64,000 nucleotides of DNA from Tersicoccus solisilvae. Its GTDB lineage: Bacteria; Actinomycetota; Actinomycetes; Actinomycetales; Micrococcaceae. The stretch lies in NCBI RefSeq assembly GCF_014643255.1, contig NZ_BMJI01000001.1, positions 186,001 to 250,000 of the forward strand. Direction: 5' to 3'. The notes beneath the pieces were generated by a model, which saw only the letters and a list, made by a program, of their open reading frames with translations, was not told the DNA's origin and did not search any database. Position numbers and translations under genes: made by a program. Shown here piece after piece: positions 48,055 to 57,460 of the stretch. How positions within the stretch are numbered: the first letter of the stretch is position 1; each line of letters starts with the position of its first letter.

Positions 48055-50562
48055 GTGTCGATCGGGGAACTGGATCGGGAACAGCGGTCACGGCAGGACG
48101 AGTTCTCGCGCACCCCGCCGCAGGACCTGGTGGCCGAGGAGAGCGTGCTCGGCGGCATGATGCTCTCGAAGGACGCGATCGCGGACGTCGTCGAGGTGCT
48201 CAAGGGCAACGACTTCTACCGGCCCGCGCACGAGAACATCTACGACGCGATCATCACCCTCTACGGCAAGGGAGAACCGGCGGACGCCGTCACCGTCGCG
48301 GACGAGCTGAACAAGCGCGGCGAGCTGTCCCGCATCGGCGGCCCGGCCTACCTGCACACGCTGATCTCCTCGGTGCCCACGGCGGCCAATGCCGGGTTCT
48401 ACGCGGAGATCGTCCGGGAGCGGGCCGTGCTGCGCCGGCTCGTGGACGCCGGCACGAAGATCGTCCAGCTCGGCTACTCCAGCGATGGGGAGGTCGACGA
48501 CCTGGTCAACGCTGCGCAGGCGGAGATCTTCTCGGTCGCGGACACCCGCTCCAACGAGGACTACCTGCCCCTGCAGGCCATCATGGAGCACACCATCGAC
48601 GAGATCGAGTCGGCGTCCGGCCGCGGTGAGGGCATGCTCGGCGTGCCGACGGGCTTCTACGAGTTCGACGAGCTGACCCACGGCCTGCAGGCCGGCCAGA
48701 TGATCGTGATCGCCGCGCGTCCCGCCGTCGGCAAGTCGACATTCGCGCTGGACATCGCCCGGTCCGCCGCCATCAAGCACGAGCTGCCCACCGTGGTGTT
48801 CTCGCTCGAGATGAGCCGCAACGAGATCGCCATGCGTATCCTCTCGGCGGAGGCGACGATCAACCTGCAGGACCTGCGCAAGGGGTCCCTGCGGCAGGAG
48901 CACTGGACGAAGATCGCGGCCGTCTCGCAGAAGCTCAACGACGCGCCGCTGTTCATCGACGACTCCCCGAACATGTCGCTGATGGAGATCCGCGCCAAGT
49001 GCCGGCGCCTGAAGCAGAACCACGGCCTCAAGCTGGTGGTGCTGGACTACCTGCAGCTGATGTCCTCGGGCAAGCGCGTCGAGTCCCGCCAGCAGGAGGT
49101 CTCCGAGTTCTCCCGTGCCCTGAAGCTGCTGGCCAAGGAGCTGGAGATCCCGGTGATCGCCCTGTCGCAGCTGAACCGTGGCTCGGAGCAGCGCACGGAC
49201 AAGCGGCCGATGGTCTCGGACCTGCGCGAGTCGGGCTGCCTGACGGCGGACACCCGGATCCTCCGCTCGGACACCGGTGCGGAGACGACGATGGGCGAGC
49301 TGTACCGCGCGGGCGCGACGGACGTGCCGGTGTGGTCGGTGGGTGAGGACCTGCGCTACGTCGAGCGGCACCTCACCCACGTGTTCTCCACCGGGGTGAA
49401 GCCGGTCTACCGGCTCACCACTGCGTCCGGCCGCACGCTGCGCGCGACGGCGAACCACCCGTTTCTCACCTACGACGGGTGGCGGGCGCTCGGCGACCTG
49501 GCTCCCGGCACCCGTATCGCCGCTCCCCGGCACACCGACGGCCCGACCGAGCGGACCGAATGGGAGGACTCCCGGGTCATCATGCTGGCGCACCTGCTCG
49601 GCGACGGCTCGTTCGTTCGGCACCAGCCGATCCGGTACGCCTCAGTCGACGAGCAGAACCTCGCGGCGGTGACGACCGGAGGCGTCGTGCCGCAGGCGGT
49701 GTTTGCGTTGCCGAAGGTGCAGATCTCGCTCTTTCTCAAACGCCTGTGGTCGACCGGCGGCCGGGTGACCGTCACGAGCGATGATCGCGACGGACGGATC
49801 GTCCTGAACTCGTCCTCGCGCCGGCTGGTGGACGATGTCGCTCGGCTGCTGATGCGTTTCGGCATCACCGGCCGCATTCGCCGAGTGAGTGCGAAGGCTC
49901 GGAAGGCGTCGACCGAGCCGCAGACGGTCGGCTACGCACTCGAGGTTGCCGGGACGGATGATCAGCGGCGCTTCCTTCAGGAGATCGGTGTGGAAGGCGA
50001 CAGTGAGCCTGCTGCAGCCCAGCTGCTCAGGATCGTGCGAGCTCGAGGAAAGAACGCGGCCGGCGCTTCCGAGCCGACGGGGATCTGGGAGGCTGTCTCG
50101 TCGATCCTCGCGCAACGGCAGCCTCCATCGGTGGAGCCTGCGAGCCTCGGCTCGCAGCTCGGCGGCTCGGTGCTCACCGGGATCGACCGTTCGACGGCGC
50201 CGATGGGGCAGATCGCCCGGGTGCTCGACCGCGCCGAGATGGACGTGCTCGCGGTCAACGACGTCTTCTGGGACAAGATCGTCTCCGTCGAGCCGGACGG
50301 CGAAGAAGAGGTCTTCGACGCCACCGTGCTCGGCAACCACAACTTCGTCGCCAACGGCCTGACCGTCCACAACTCGATCGAGCAGGACGCCGACATGGTG
50401 ATCCTGTTGCACCGCGAGGACCTCTACAACAAGGAGTCCGAGAAGGCGGGCAGCGCGGACATCATGGTCGCCAAGCACCGCAACGGCCCCACGAAGAACA
50501 TCGAGGTCGCCTTCCAGGGCCACTACTCGCGGTTCAACAACATGGCCCCGGACGGGATGTAG
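48055..50562 (+). CDS. dnaB: Replicative DNA helicase DnaB, interrupted by an intein
   Basis: The frame encodes 835 residues, of which 379 are an intein, leaving a normal-sized 456-residue helicase. The N-terminal domain begins PPQDLVAEESVLGGMMLS. The RecA-like motor has Walker A ARPAVGKSTFALD, Walker B KLVVLDYLQLM and LSQLNRGSEQRTDKRP. After the intein, SIEQDADMVILLHRED and AKHRNGPT complete the fold. GTG at 48055 is chosen because GGAGG lies 7 nt before it; starts at 47977 or 47959 would add up to 32 residues. DnaB unwinds DNA at the fork and is probably loaded with DciA. Confidence 0.95.
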   Translation: MSIGELDREQRSRQDEFSRTPPQDLVAEESVLGGMMLSKDAIADVVEVLKGNDFYRPAHENIYDAIITLYGKGEPADAVTVADELNKRGELSRIGGPAYLHTLISSVPTAANAGFYAEIVRERAVLRRLVDAGTKIVQLGYSSDGEVDDLVNAAQAEIFSVADTRSNEDYLPLQAIMEHTIDEIESASGRGEGMLGVPTGFYEFDELTHGLQAGQMIVIAARPAVGKSTFALDIARSAAIKHELPTVVFSLEMSRNEIAMRILSAEATINLQDLRKGSLRQEHWTKIAAVSQKLNDAPLFIDDSPNMSLMEIRAKCRRLKQNHGLKLVVLDYLQLMSSGKRVESRQQEVSEFSRALKLLAKELEIPVIALSQLNRGSEQRTDKRPMVSDLRESGCLTADTRILRSDTGAETTMGELYRAGATDVPVWSVGEDLRYVERHLTHVFSTGVKPVYRLTTASGRTLRATANHPFLTYDGWRALGDLAPGTRIAAPRHTDGPTERTEWEDSRVIMLAHLLGDGSFVRHQPIRYASVDEQNLAAVTTGGVVPQAVFALPKVQISLFLKRLWSTGGRVTVTSDDRDGRIVLNSSSRRLVDDVARLLMRFGITGRIRRVSAKARKASTEPQTVGYALEVAGTDDQRRFLQEIGVEGDSEPAAAQLLRIVRARGKNAAGASEPTGIWEAVSSILAQRQPPSVEPASLGSQLGGSVLTGIDRSTAPMGQIARVLDRAEMDVLAVNDVFWDKIVSVEPDGEEEVFDATVLGNHNFVANGLTVHNSIEQDADMVILLHREDLYNKESEKAGSADIMVAKHRNGPTKNIEVAFQGHYSRFNNMAPDGM
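49237..50373 (+). mobile_element. DnaB intein with a LAGLIDADG-type homing endonuclease domain
   Basis: The intein runs from Cys1 (CLTADTRI) to the terminal VHN, with Ser as the first extein residue after it: RESG|C...HN|SIEQDAD. Block B is ATANHPFLTYDGW (TxxH with the conserved His), and blocks F/G are EEEVFDATVLGNHNFVANGL. The insertion point equals that of the Synechocystis DnaB intein. Central residues include LAHLLGDGS, a block-C LAGLIDADG copy, and a second weaker copy near LLMRFGITGRI. At 379 residues it is long enough for a full endonuclease; whether it still cuts is uncertain. GC falls in its middle. Confidence 0.92.
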
Positions 50563-50679
50563 TGCAAACCCCGGGCACGATCTGTCGCGCCGATTGAGTC
50601 TCAAGCGACAGTGGTGGAACGCTGGATCGGCCGGGCCACCTAGGCCAACGTTATGATCCAGGCCACTTCGGAGGACGGG

Positions 50680-50741
50680 CCATAATTTTGTTGCCGACTT
50701 AATTATGACCGTGGCAGACTGAGGCGCATGCCCATAATTTT
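50680..50741. promoter_or_regulatory. Three CATAATT repeats around the start of the AlbA_2 gene
   Basis: CCATAATTTT occurs at 50680-50689 and again at 50732-50741, just inside the coding region, with the opposite-facing TAATTATG at 50700-50707. These are AT-rich in otherwise GC-rich DNA. Spacing of two or five helical turns suggests a protein-binding array overlapping promoter and start, such as an autoregulatory operator. Confidence 0.45.
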
Positions 50742-52533
50742 CGGTCAAGACCCCGTTCGCGCCGAAGTGGAGAGTCTGCTCAGGAGGATCGACCGCGGCG
50801 AGACGGTGGATCGAACGGTTGAGCGCAGCATCGTGGATCTCAAAGAGGAAGCCGGCCGTCGTGACCGGTCCGGCGTCATCCTCCCAGGTCAACCTACGAA
50901 TGAGGCAGCTGCCAAGGCGCTCGCGGCGGAAGCAGCTTGCATGGCCAACACTCCGGGGGGCGGTGCGCTCATCGTGGGCGTGGCCGACGACGGGCAAGTG
51001 CTTGGGACACAGCTGGAAGTCGAGTGGTTGAGGCATCGCATCTACGAGCTATCGCACAAGTTGCTGACCGTCGACGTCGCCAACGTGACGGTTGCGGACC
51101 ACCGGCTTCTGGTGGTCGTGTCGCCGTCTGCCGTCGAGCCCGTGCGAATCAACGGACGCATCACATGGCGGGTAGGCGATCATTGCGTGGAGATCGATGC
51201 TGCGACGTGGCACGCCCGTCGGATGCAACGACTCAATTACGACTGGTCGGCGGATGTGTCGACGGTCCCGGTTGCAGCAGTACGGCCGGCCGCGCTGGCG
51301 GTTGCACGAGACTTCTTGCGCGCGAGCGGCGAGGGATCCGCTGAAGACCTTGCGCAGGCGGATGACTTCCACCTTCTTCGTCGTCTCAACGTTGTCCTGG
51401 AGGAGGGAATGCTGACCAATGCCGGTGTTATTACACTGGTAGGTCGCGGTACCGCCTCGGTCGACTACGTCCACCGGGACTATGCAGGCGGCGACAGCAC
51501 TGCGCGTGTCCGTCGACAGGATCGCTCTCTCCTCGAAGAGCTGTCCGAAGTTTTCCTGACGGTTGAGGCGCATAATTCTATGCGACACATCCAGACACGA
51601 CTCGTGGTTCGTCAAATTCGGGATATTCCTATGCTCGCTGCTCGCGAGGCGGTTGTTAACGGACTAGCGCACCGGGAGTGGGGTGTAGAGGCACCCACGG
51701 TGATCGAGCATGTCGGACGGACACTACGCGTCACCAGTCCAGGTGGATTCTTTGGCGGTGTCAACGAGTCGAACATCATCACCCATCCTTCCCAATCCCG
51801 AAATCCGGCCTTAGCGCAACTCCTAGCTGATCTGCGGGTCGCTGAACGGGAAGGCATCGGCGTAGACCGGATGGTCCGTGAGATGATCCGAGTCGGCCAC
51901 CAACAGCCACTGATCCGGGAGATCGAGGGGCCATATGTTCGCGCCTCTCTGGTGGGGGATGCTCTGGATGAGTCGTGGATCGCTTGGCTCGCTCAGATCA
52001 ATCCGCCGGAAGAAGCCGTCGACGTCTCGTCTCTCCTGGTGCTGCGTCATCTAGCAAATATCGGTTGGGTAGACGAGCGGTCCGCGTCTGTATTGGTCCA
52101 ACTGCCTCCAGAGGAGGCGCGGGGCACCCTACTGAAGCTGGCGCGGGCTCAAATCGGTGGGGGTCCACTCGTCGTGGCGGTCGAGGGCACTCCGGCTGGT
52201 ACGGCTACAGCGTGGCGACTGAGCCCACAGGCGCAAGGCAATCTAGCGTCATTGGATCAGGACGCAGCGCGAACTCGAAACGTCCCGACGCGCACTGAGA
52301 TAGCTCGTTCGTACGCGCAGGCACGCGGCCGTATCAGTTCGACCGAATTTGGCTCTTTGGTCGGAGCCAGCCCATCGAATGTTGGCTCCACACTCAAGGC
52401 GCTGGCCATTGAGGGGGTACTAGAGCCTTCGAGCGCGGCGGGTAGGGGTCGTGGATTCTTCTACAGATGGGCAGGGGGCGACGAAGCAGGAAGTAAGCAC
52501 GGGTCGGAACAGTCATCCGACGGGGGTCCGTAA
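50728..52533 (+). CDS. AlbA_2/Schlafen-like ATP-binding transcriptional regulator (COG2865 type)
   Basis: This 601-residue protein has an AlbA_2 domain at ~30-155 (SIVDLKEEAG, then ACMANTPGGGALIVGVADDG). A middle region leads to a GHKL-like HATPase_c_4 domain at ~310-410 (AAREAVVNGLAHREWG, LRVTSPGGFFGG, AEREGIGVDRMVREM). The last ~100 residues look like winged-helix DNA-binding segments (RISSTEFGSLVGASPSNVGS). Such proteins are regulators or parts of defence and mobile-element loci. GC content is well below the neighbours and rare codons are frequent, so transfer is likely. No partner gene is visible. AT-rich repeats overlap its start. Confidence 0.82.
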   Translation: MPIIFGQDPVRAEVESLLRRIDRGETVDRTVERSIVDLKEEAGRRDRSGVILPGQPTNEAAAKALAAEAACMANTPGGGALIVGVADDGQVLGTQLEVEWLRHRIYELSHKLLTVDVANVTVADHRLLVVVSPSAVEPVRINGRITWRVGDHCVEIDAATWHARRMQRLNYDWSADVSTVPVAAVRPAALAVARDFLRASGEGSAEDLAQADDFHLLRRLNVVLEEGMLTNAGVITLVGRGTASVDYVHRDYAGGDSTARVRRQDRSLLEELSEVFLTVEAHNSMRHIQTRLVVRQIRDIPMLAAREAVVNGLAHREWGVEAPTVIEHVGRTLRVTSPGGFFGGVNESNIITHPSQSRNPALAQLLADLRVAEREGIGVDRMVREMIRVGHQQPLIREIEGPYVRASLVGDALDESWIAWLAQINPPEEAVDVSSLLVLRHLANIGWVDERSASVLVQLPPEEARGTLLKLARAQIGGGPLVVAVEGTPAGTATAWRLSPQAQGNLASLDQDAARTRNVPTRTEIARSYAQARGRISSTEFGSLVGASPSNVGSTLKALAIEGVLEPSSAAGRGRGFFYRWAGGDEAGSKHGSEQSSDGGP

Positions 52534-52707
52534 GACCTCCGCGACGAGCGGTTCCACGCCATGGCCCTACATGGCCACGGACGGGGTCTCGCCTCCACCT
52601 TTCGATGGAACGGCTGAGGTTCCGTCCTGAGCCGGTCGATCGGCGTCGCGCTGATTTCTAGCGTCGAGATGTGGCCGAATCGCGGTCACCTGACCGACGG
52701 AGGCGTC

Positions 52708-53628
52708 ATGACGACGACGATCGACAACCGGCAAGGGCTGCGCACCCGGGGCGTCCGTGCCGCCGTGGCCGGACACCCGCTCCTCTCCTTCTTCGTCCTC
52801 GCATGCGGGCTGAGCTGGCTCGCCTGGGTCCCGTACACCCTGTCTTCGCACGGGCTGGGCGTCTGGGACCTCGCCTTCCCCGCGATCCTCGGCAGCGCCC
52901 AGCTCTCCGGCGTCCTGCCCGGGGCTCTGCTCGGGCCTCTCGGCGGCGCCTTCCTCGTCACCGCGGTGGCCGATGGACGTCCCGGCCTGCGCCGCTGGGC
53001 CGGGCGGCTGCTCCGGTGGCGGGTCGGGTGGCGCTGGTACGCGCTCGCCCTGGTCGGGGTTCCTGCCTTGGTTCTGGTCTCCGGCCTGCCGTTCTCCGGC
53101 GGCGTGGTCCAGGCGCCGTCGCTGCTGGCGCTGGCCGCCGTCATCCCGGGCCTGGTCATCCAGCTGTTCACCACCGGGTTGTCCGAGGAACCGGGCTGGC
53201 GCGACTTCGCCCTGCCCCGCCTGCAGGAACGCTTCGGCCCCATGGGCGCCGCCGCCGTCCTCGGCCCGGTGTGGGCGACATGGCATCTGCCCCTCTTCCT
53301 CAGCGACTGGGGCGGCTTCCCGAACGCGCCATGGACCCAGCTCGTCTGGTTCGCCGGCTTCTGCATCACCTTCAACATTGTGATGGCGTGGGTGTTCAAC
53401 CGGACCGGTGAGAGCCTGCCGGTGGCCATGCTGCTGCACGTGGGTGTCAACAACACCGTCTCGATGCTGTGGACCGAGATCTACCCCGGCATCCCCGCCG
53501 ACCGGATGATCCTCGGCCTGGCCATCCTCTCCACCATCGGGGCCGCCGCGATCCTCGTCGCCACCCGCGGGCGCCTCGGCTACCCCGGCCCCGCCCGGCT
53601 CGTAGACTCGGGCGATGGACACCGCTGA
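52708..53628 (+). CDS. CPBP-family intramembrane glutamic endopeptidase
   Basis: This 306-residue membrane protein has about eight TM helices. Family motifs are the EExxxR box LSEEPGWRDFALPRLQERFG, the His motif WATWHLPLFL and the C-terminal LLHVGVNN. Members include Rce1-like prenyl-protein proteases and bacteriocin self-immunity proteins. ATG at 52708 has GGAGG 6 nt upstream and is preferred over an earlier in-frame start. Its 3' end overlaps the histidine kinase start by 14 bp. Confidence 0.88.
   Translation: MTTTIDNRQGLRTRGVRAAVAGHPLLSFFVLACGLSWLAWVPYTLSSHGLGVWDLAFPAILGSAQLSGVLPGALLGPLGGAFLVTAVADGRPGLRRWAGRLLRWRVGWRWYALALVGVPALVLVSGLPFSGGVVQAPSLLALAAVIPGLVIQLFTTGLSEEPGWRDFALPRLQERFGPMGAAAVLGPVWATWHLPLFLSDWGGFPNAPWTQLVWFAGFCITFNIVMAWVFNRTGESLPVAMLLHVGVNNTVSMLWTEIYPGIPADRMILGLAILSTIGAAAILVATRGRLGYPGPARLVDSGDGHR
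53603..53608 (+). promoter_or_regulatory. -10 element TAGACT for the two-component system
   Basis: TAGACT within the end of the CPBP gene is followed by exactly 6 nt and then ATG at 53615, consistent with a leaderless transcript that separates the two-component genes from the protease. Confidence 0.45.
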
Positions 53629-54928
53629 GCGGCGGGGCGCGCACGGCCCCGGGACGCCGGCCCGGCCCGGTGTCCACCGCCGCGACGTGCTCACCGCCGC
53701 GGCCACCGCCGTCGTCGCGCTCGCCCTGCTGCTCGGCGCCCCGGTACTCGCCGCCGAGGACCCGTCGACCGCGTCCCTGGTCTCCCCGGCTCCGTTCTCC
53801 GGCGAGTGGATCGTCCTCGCGCTGGTCCTCCTCCTTCAGGCGGCCGCCGTGGCCCTCACCCGGCTCATCCCGCGCACGGTCCTCGTCGTCGTCGCGGCGC
53901 TCGCGGCCGTGCCGTCGGCCGTCGTCCCGACGACGTTGCACAGCCTCGGGCTCCTCGCCGTCATGGTCGTCGTGGTCGTCGCCGTCCTGACCGCCCCCGC
54001 CGTCCGGTTGTGGCCGGCCCTGACGACGGCGGCGATCCTGGTCGCGGCCGGCGAGACGACGGCCGGCATCGCGGTCAACGGCTCCTCGCCGCCGGCGGCG
54101 GCCGGGCAGGGCCTCCTGCAGGCCGCCGGAGTCGTCGGCCTGCCGCTGCTGGTCGCCCTCCTGATCCGGTCGCGCCGGGACGTCCGGCGCGCCCAGCGCG
54201 ACGAACAGAACGCGCTCGTCCGGGAACGCGACGCCCTCATCGACGCCGCGGTCTCCCGCGAGCGGACGGCGATGGCGCGGGAACTGCACGACATCGCCGC
54301 GCACCACCTCTCCGGGATCGCGCTGATGGCCGCCGTCGTGGACCGGCAGATCGACACCGATCCCGCCCGGGCGCACGAGGGCGTCCGCCAGATGCGGGCG
54401 CAGAGCACGAGCGTGCTCGACGACCTGCGGCGGCTGGTGGGGCTGCTGCGGGAGGACGGGCTCGCCACTCGGGCGGTCGAGACGCTCGCCGGCATCGCTG
54501 ACCTCGTCGAGCGCGCCCGCGCCCACCAGGCCGTGGACCTGCGGGTGCTCACGGCCGCCGACCGGCCGCTCGGATCGGGTATCGGCCCGCTCGCCCAGCT
54601 CGCCGCCTACCGGACGGTGCAGGAGGCCCTCTCCAATGCCGCCCTGCACGCCCCGGGGGCGGCGTCCACGGTGGAGATCGACGACCGGGACCCGGACCGG
54701 CTCGTCCTGCGGGTCGAGAACGGCGCCGCCGGTGGGGGTGGAGGTGCCGGTGCCGGCCGGACGGGCGACGGCGGCCACGGACTCCGGGGCATGCGGGAGC
54801 GAGCCGACCTGGTCGGCGCGGAGCTGTCCGCCGGTCCCTTGCCGGACGGCGGGTGGCGGGTTGACCTCCTCCTCCGTCGGGAGTCCGCACGCGAGGGCGC
54901 CGGCGCGGACGGGCAGGACGTCGCGTGA
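53615..54928 (+). CDS. Two-component sensor histidine kinase (NarX/DesK-like, HisKA_3)
   Basis: This 437-residue kinase has five or six N-terminal TM helices. The dimerisation domain ERTAMARELHDIAAHHLSGI carries phospho-acceptor His225, and the HATPase domain has EALSNAALHAPGA and GDGGHGLRGMRERADLVGAE. The sensor part is membrane-embedded with little outside, as in kinases sensing envelope or lipid stress. GTG of the response regulator overlaps its stop by 4 bp. The signal is unknown. Confidence 0.92.
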   Translation: MDTAERRGAHGPGTPARPGVHRRDVLTAAATAVVALALLLGAPVLAAEDPSTASLVSPAPFSGEWIVLALVLLLQAAAVALTRLIPRTVLVVVAALAAVPSAVVPTTLHSLGLLAVMVVVVVAVLTAPAVRLWPALTTAAILVAAGETTAGIAVNGSSPPAAAGQGLLQAAGVVGLPLLVALLIRSRRDVRRAQRDEQNALVRERDALIDAAVSRERTAMARELHDIAAHHLSGIALMAAVVDRQIDTDPARAHEGVRQMRAQSTSVLDDLRRLVGLLREDGLATRAVETLAGIADLVERARAHQAVDLRVLTAADRPLGSGIGPLAQLAAYRTVQEALSNAALHAPGAASTVEIDDRDPDRLVLRVENGAAGGGGGAGAGRTGDGGHGLRGMRERADLVGAELSAGPLPDGGWRVDLLLRRESAREGAGADGQDVA

Positions 54929-55617
54929 TCCGGGTGCTCATCGCGGACGACCAGCCGCTCATCCGCGCCGGCGTCGCTGCCCTGCTCGACGCCGAGCCCG
55001 ACATGGACGTCGTGGGCGTCGCCGCCGACGGCGGCGAGGCGCTCGACCTCGCCCGCACCACCGACCCCGACGTGGCGTGCCTGGACATCCGGATGCCGGT
55101 GCGGGACGGCATCGAGGTGGCCCGCGCCCTCGCCGGGCCTGAGGCCGACTCACCGGTCCCCGTCCTGATGCTCACGACGTTCGACCTGGACGACTACGTC
55201 TTCGGTGCTCTCGAGGCCGGCGCCTCCGGGTTCCTGCTCAAGGACGCCGACCCGGACACCATCGTCACCGCCGTCCGCCAGGTCGCCGCGGGCAACGGCA
55301 CGATCGACCAGGCCCTCACCCGCCGGGTGCTGCGCGAGTTCGTGTCCCGCCGCCGCCTGCAACCGGTCACCGGGGACCGGGCGGACGGCCTGCTCACCGA
55401 GCGCGAACGGGATGTGCTGTTCCTGCTCGCGCAGGGCATGTCCAACGAGCAGATCGCAGACGAACTCGTGGTCGAGGTGTCCACGGTCAAGTCCCACGTG
55501 GCGCGAATCCTGCCCAAGCTCGGCGTGCGCTCGCGACTGCAGGCCGTGGTGTGGGCCTACCAGAACCGGATCGTCGCGGTCCCGGGCTCCGACGAGGAGT
55601 CCACTGCCGGACGGTGA
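54925..55617 (+). CDS. Two-component response regulator, NarL/LuxR family
   Basis: This 230-residue regulator has a receiver domain (VLIADDQPLIRAGVAAL; phospho-acceptor Asp54 in ACLDIRMPVRDG; Lys in FLLKDAD) and a LuxR-type helix-turn-helix (LTERERDVLFLLAQGMSNEQ, followed by VSTVKSHVARIL). It is translationally coupled to the kinase. Targets could include the CPBP gene just upstream, but no operator was identified. Confidence 0.93.
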   Translation: MIRVLIADDQPLIRAGVAALLDAEPDMDVVGVAADGGEALDLARTTDPDVACLDIRMPVRDGIEVARALAGPEADSPVPVLMLTTFDLDDYVFGALEAGASGFLLKDADPDTIVTAVRQVAAGNGTIDQALTRRVLREFVSRRRLQPVTGDRADGLLTERERDVLFLLAQGMSNEQIADELVVEVSTVKSHVARILPKLGVRSRLQAVVWAYQNRIVAVPGSDEESTAGR

Positions 55618-55689
55618 CGGCCGCCCGGCCCCGCAAGGACCGGCCCCGCAAGCAAGCCCCGCCAGGACGACGTGGCCGGCGACACCGGA

Positions 55690-56709
55690 TCAGGGCACGA
55701 CCGCGGTGTAGGCGTTGAGCGCCGGCTGTCCGCCCAGGTGGGCGAAGAGGACGGTGCTGTCCGCCGGGATCTCTCGCGACGTCACGAGGTCGATCAGTCC
55801 CGCCATCGACTTGCCCTCGTACACCGGGTCGAGGATCACGCCCTCCATCCGGCCGGTGAGCCGGATCGCCTCGACCGTCGACTCCACGGGAATGCCGTAC
55901 TCGTCGCCGGCCCAACCCGGAAGCACGGTGATCTCGTCGTCGCGCAGGTCCCGGCCGAGTTCGATGAGGCGCGAGGTGTTCCGGGCGATCCGCCCCACCT
56001 GGGCGCGGGTCTTCTCGAGCGTGGCGGACGCGTCAATCCCGAGCAGGCGGCGCGGCCGGCCGCCCGCGTCCTCCAGGGCGGCGAAGCCGGCGATCATGCC
56101 GGCGTGCGTGGACCCCGTGACGGTGCAGACGACGACCGTGTCGAAGAAAACGCCGAGCTCCTCCTCCTGCCGAACGACCTCGTGCGCCCAGTTGGCGAAG
56201 CCGAGGCCGCCCAGGCGGTGCTCCGACGCCCCCGCGGGGATCGGATAGGGCCGGCCACCGCGTTCCTCGACCTCCCGCAGGGCGTCCTCCCAGCTGGGGC
56301 GGATGCCGATGTCGAAGCCGTGCGGGTCGATCCGGACATCCGCGCCCATGATGCGGGACAGCTGGATGTTGCCGACGCGGTCGTTCAGCGGGTCCGGCCA
56401 GTTCACCCACGTCTCCTGCACCAGGACGGCCTTCAACCCCAGGTGAGCGGCGACCGCGGCGACCTGCCGGGTGTGATTGCTCTGGTACCCGCCGATGGAG
56501 ACGATGGTGTCCGCTCCCGAGGCCAGGATGTCGGGGACGATGTATTCGAGCTTGCGGGTCTTGTTGCCGCCGAAGGCCAGGCCGGAGTTGACGTCCTCCC
56601 GTTTGGCCCAGACCCTCGCGCCGCCCAGGTGGTCGCTGAGCCGGTTGAGCGGATGGATCGGACTCGGCCCGAACGTCAGCGGATACCGTTCGAAGTCATC
56701 GATCGCCAT
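55690..56709 (-). CDS. acdS: 1-aminocyclopropane-1-carboxylate (ACC) deaminase
   Basis: The protein has 339 residues, the standard size. This PLP enzyme converts ACC, the plant ethylene precursor, to 2-oxobutyrate and ammonia. PLP binds Lys50 in [12 protein letters not shown]. The residues that separate true ACC deaminase from D-cysteine desulfhydrase look right: Glu in [11 protein letters not shown] and Leu in [13 protein letters not shown], the counterparts of Glu295 and Leu322 in Pseudomonas. It stands alone, and no acdR-like regulator is next to it. This suggests contact with plants or use of ACC as a nitrogen source. Confidence 0.9.
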   Translation of the reverse strand: MAIDDFERYPLTFGPSPIHPLNRLSDHLGGARVWAKREDVNSGLAFGGNKTRKLEYIVPDILASGADTIVSIGGYQSNHTRQVAAVAAHLGLKAVLVQETWVNWPDPLNDRVGNIQLSRIMGADVRIDPHGFDIGIRPSWEDALREVEERGGRPYPIPAGASEHRLGGLGFANWAHEVVRQEEELGVFFDTVVVCTVTGSTHAGMIAGFAALEDAGGRPRRLLGIDASATLEKTRAQVGRIARNTSRLIELGRDLRDDEITVLPGWAGDEYGIPVESTVEAIRLTGRMEGVILDPVYEGKSMAGLIDLVTSREIPADSTVLFAHLGGQPALNAYTAVVP

Positions 56710-56818
56710 GGCGGCAATGTAGCGGATCGGGCCGCGTCACTCCGCGAGTCGCGGGAATGCCGGGCACGACGAGTGCCTTGTCAGGGATGCACAGTCCGAT
56801 TGCCCAGAAGGAGAACCC

Positions 56819-57460
56819 ATGGCACGCATCACCGTGATCGGCGGCACCGGGTACGCCGGTGGCCACATCGTCAAGGAGGCTGCTGGACGCGGCCACACCG
56901 TCACGTCGATCAGCCGCACCGTTCCGGACGAGAAGGTCGACGGCGTGACGTTCCGCGCCGGCTCGGTTCTGGACGACGCCGTCGCGCAGACCGCCGTCGA
57001 CGCCGATGTCGTCATCGTCACGGTCTCCCCGCGCGGTGACATGGTCGGCAAGGTCGCCCCCGCCGCCGAGAAGGTGGCCGAGCTCGCCCGGGCGAAGGGC
57101 ACGCGGTTCGGCGTCATCGGCGGCGCCGGTTCCCTGCAGGTCGAGCCGAACGGTCCCCGGCTGATGGACACCGCGGAGTTCCCTGACGCCTTCAAGGCCG
57201 AGGCCGAGGAGCTGACCGCCGTCCTGAACTGGCTGACGGAGCAGGACGACACTCTCGATTGGTTCTTCGTCAGCCCCGCCGCGGGCTTCGGCGCCTACGC
57301 GCCCGGCGAGGCCACCGGCACCTACCGCACCGGTGGCGACGTCCTGCTCACGGACGAGAACGGCGAGTCGAACCTCTCCGGCCAGGATCTCGCCGCAGCG
57401 ATCGTCGACGAGATCGAGCGGCCGGTCCACCACCGGCAGCGGTTCACGGTCGCCTACTAG
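56819..57460 (+). CDS. NAD(P)-binding Rossmann-fold oxidoreductase (YwnB/HSCARG-like)
   Basis: This 213-residue protein starts with RITVIGGTGYAGGHIVKEAA, a dinucleotide-binding loop, and contains VIGGAGSLQVEPNGPRLMD and DWFFVSPAAGFGAYAPGEAT. It matches the NAD(P)H-binding atypical SDR group (NmrA/YwnB-like). The substrate is unknown. GAAGGAGAACCC precedes the ATG. The stop codon directly abuts the next gene's ATG. Confidence 0.82.
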   Translation: MARITVIGGTGYAGGHIVKEAAGRGHTVTSISRTVPDEKVDGVTFRAGSVLDDAVAQTAVDADVVIVTVSPRGDMVGKVAPAAEKVAELARAKGTRFGVIGGAGSLQVEPNGPRLMDTAEFPDAFKAEAEELTAVLNWLTEQDDTLDWFFVSPAAGFGAYAPGEATGTYRTGGDVLLTDENGESNLSGQDLAAAIVDEIERPVHHRQRFTVAY

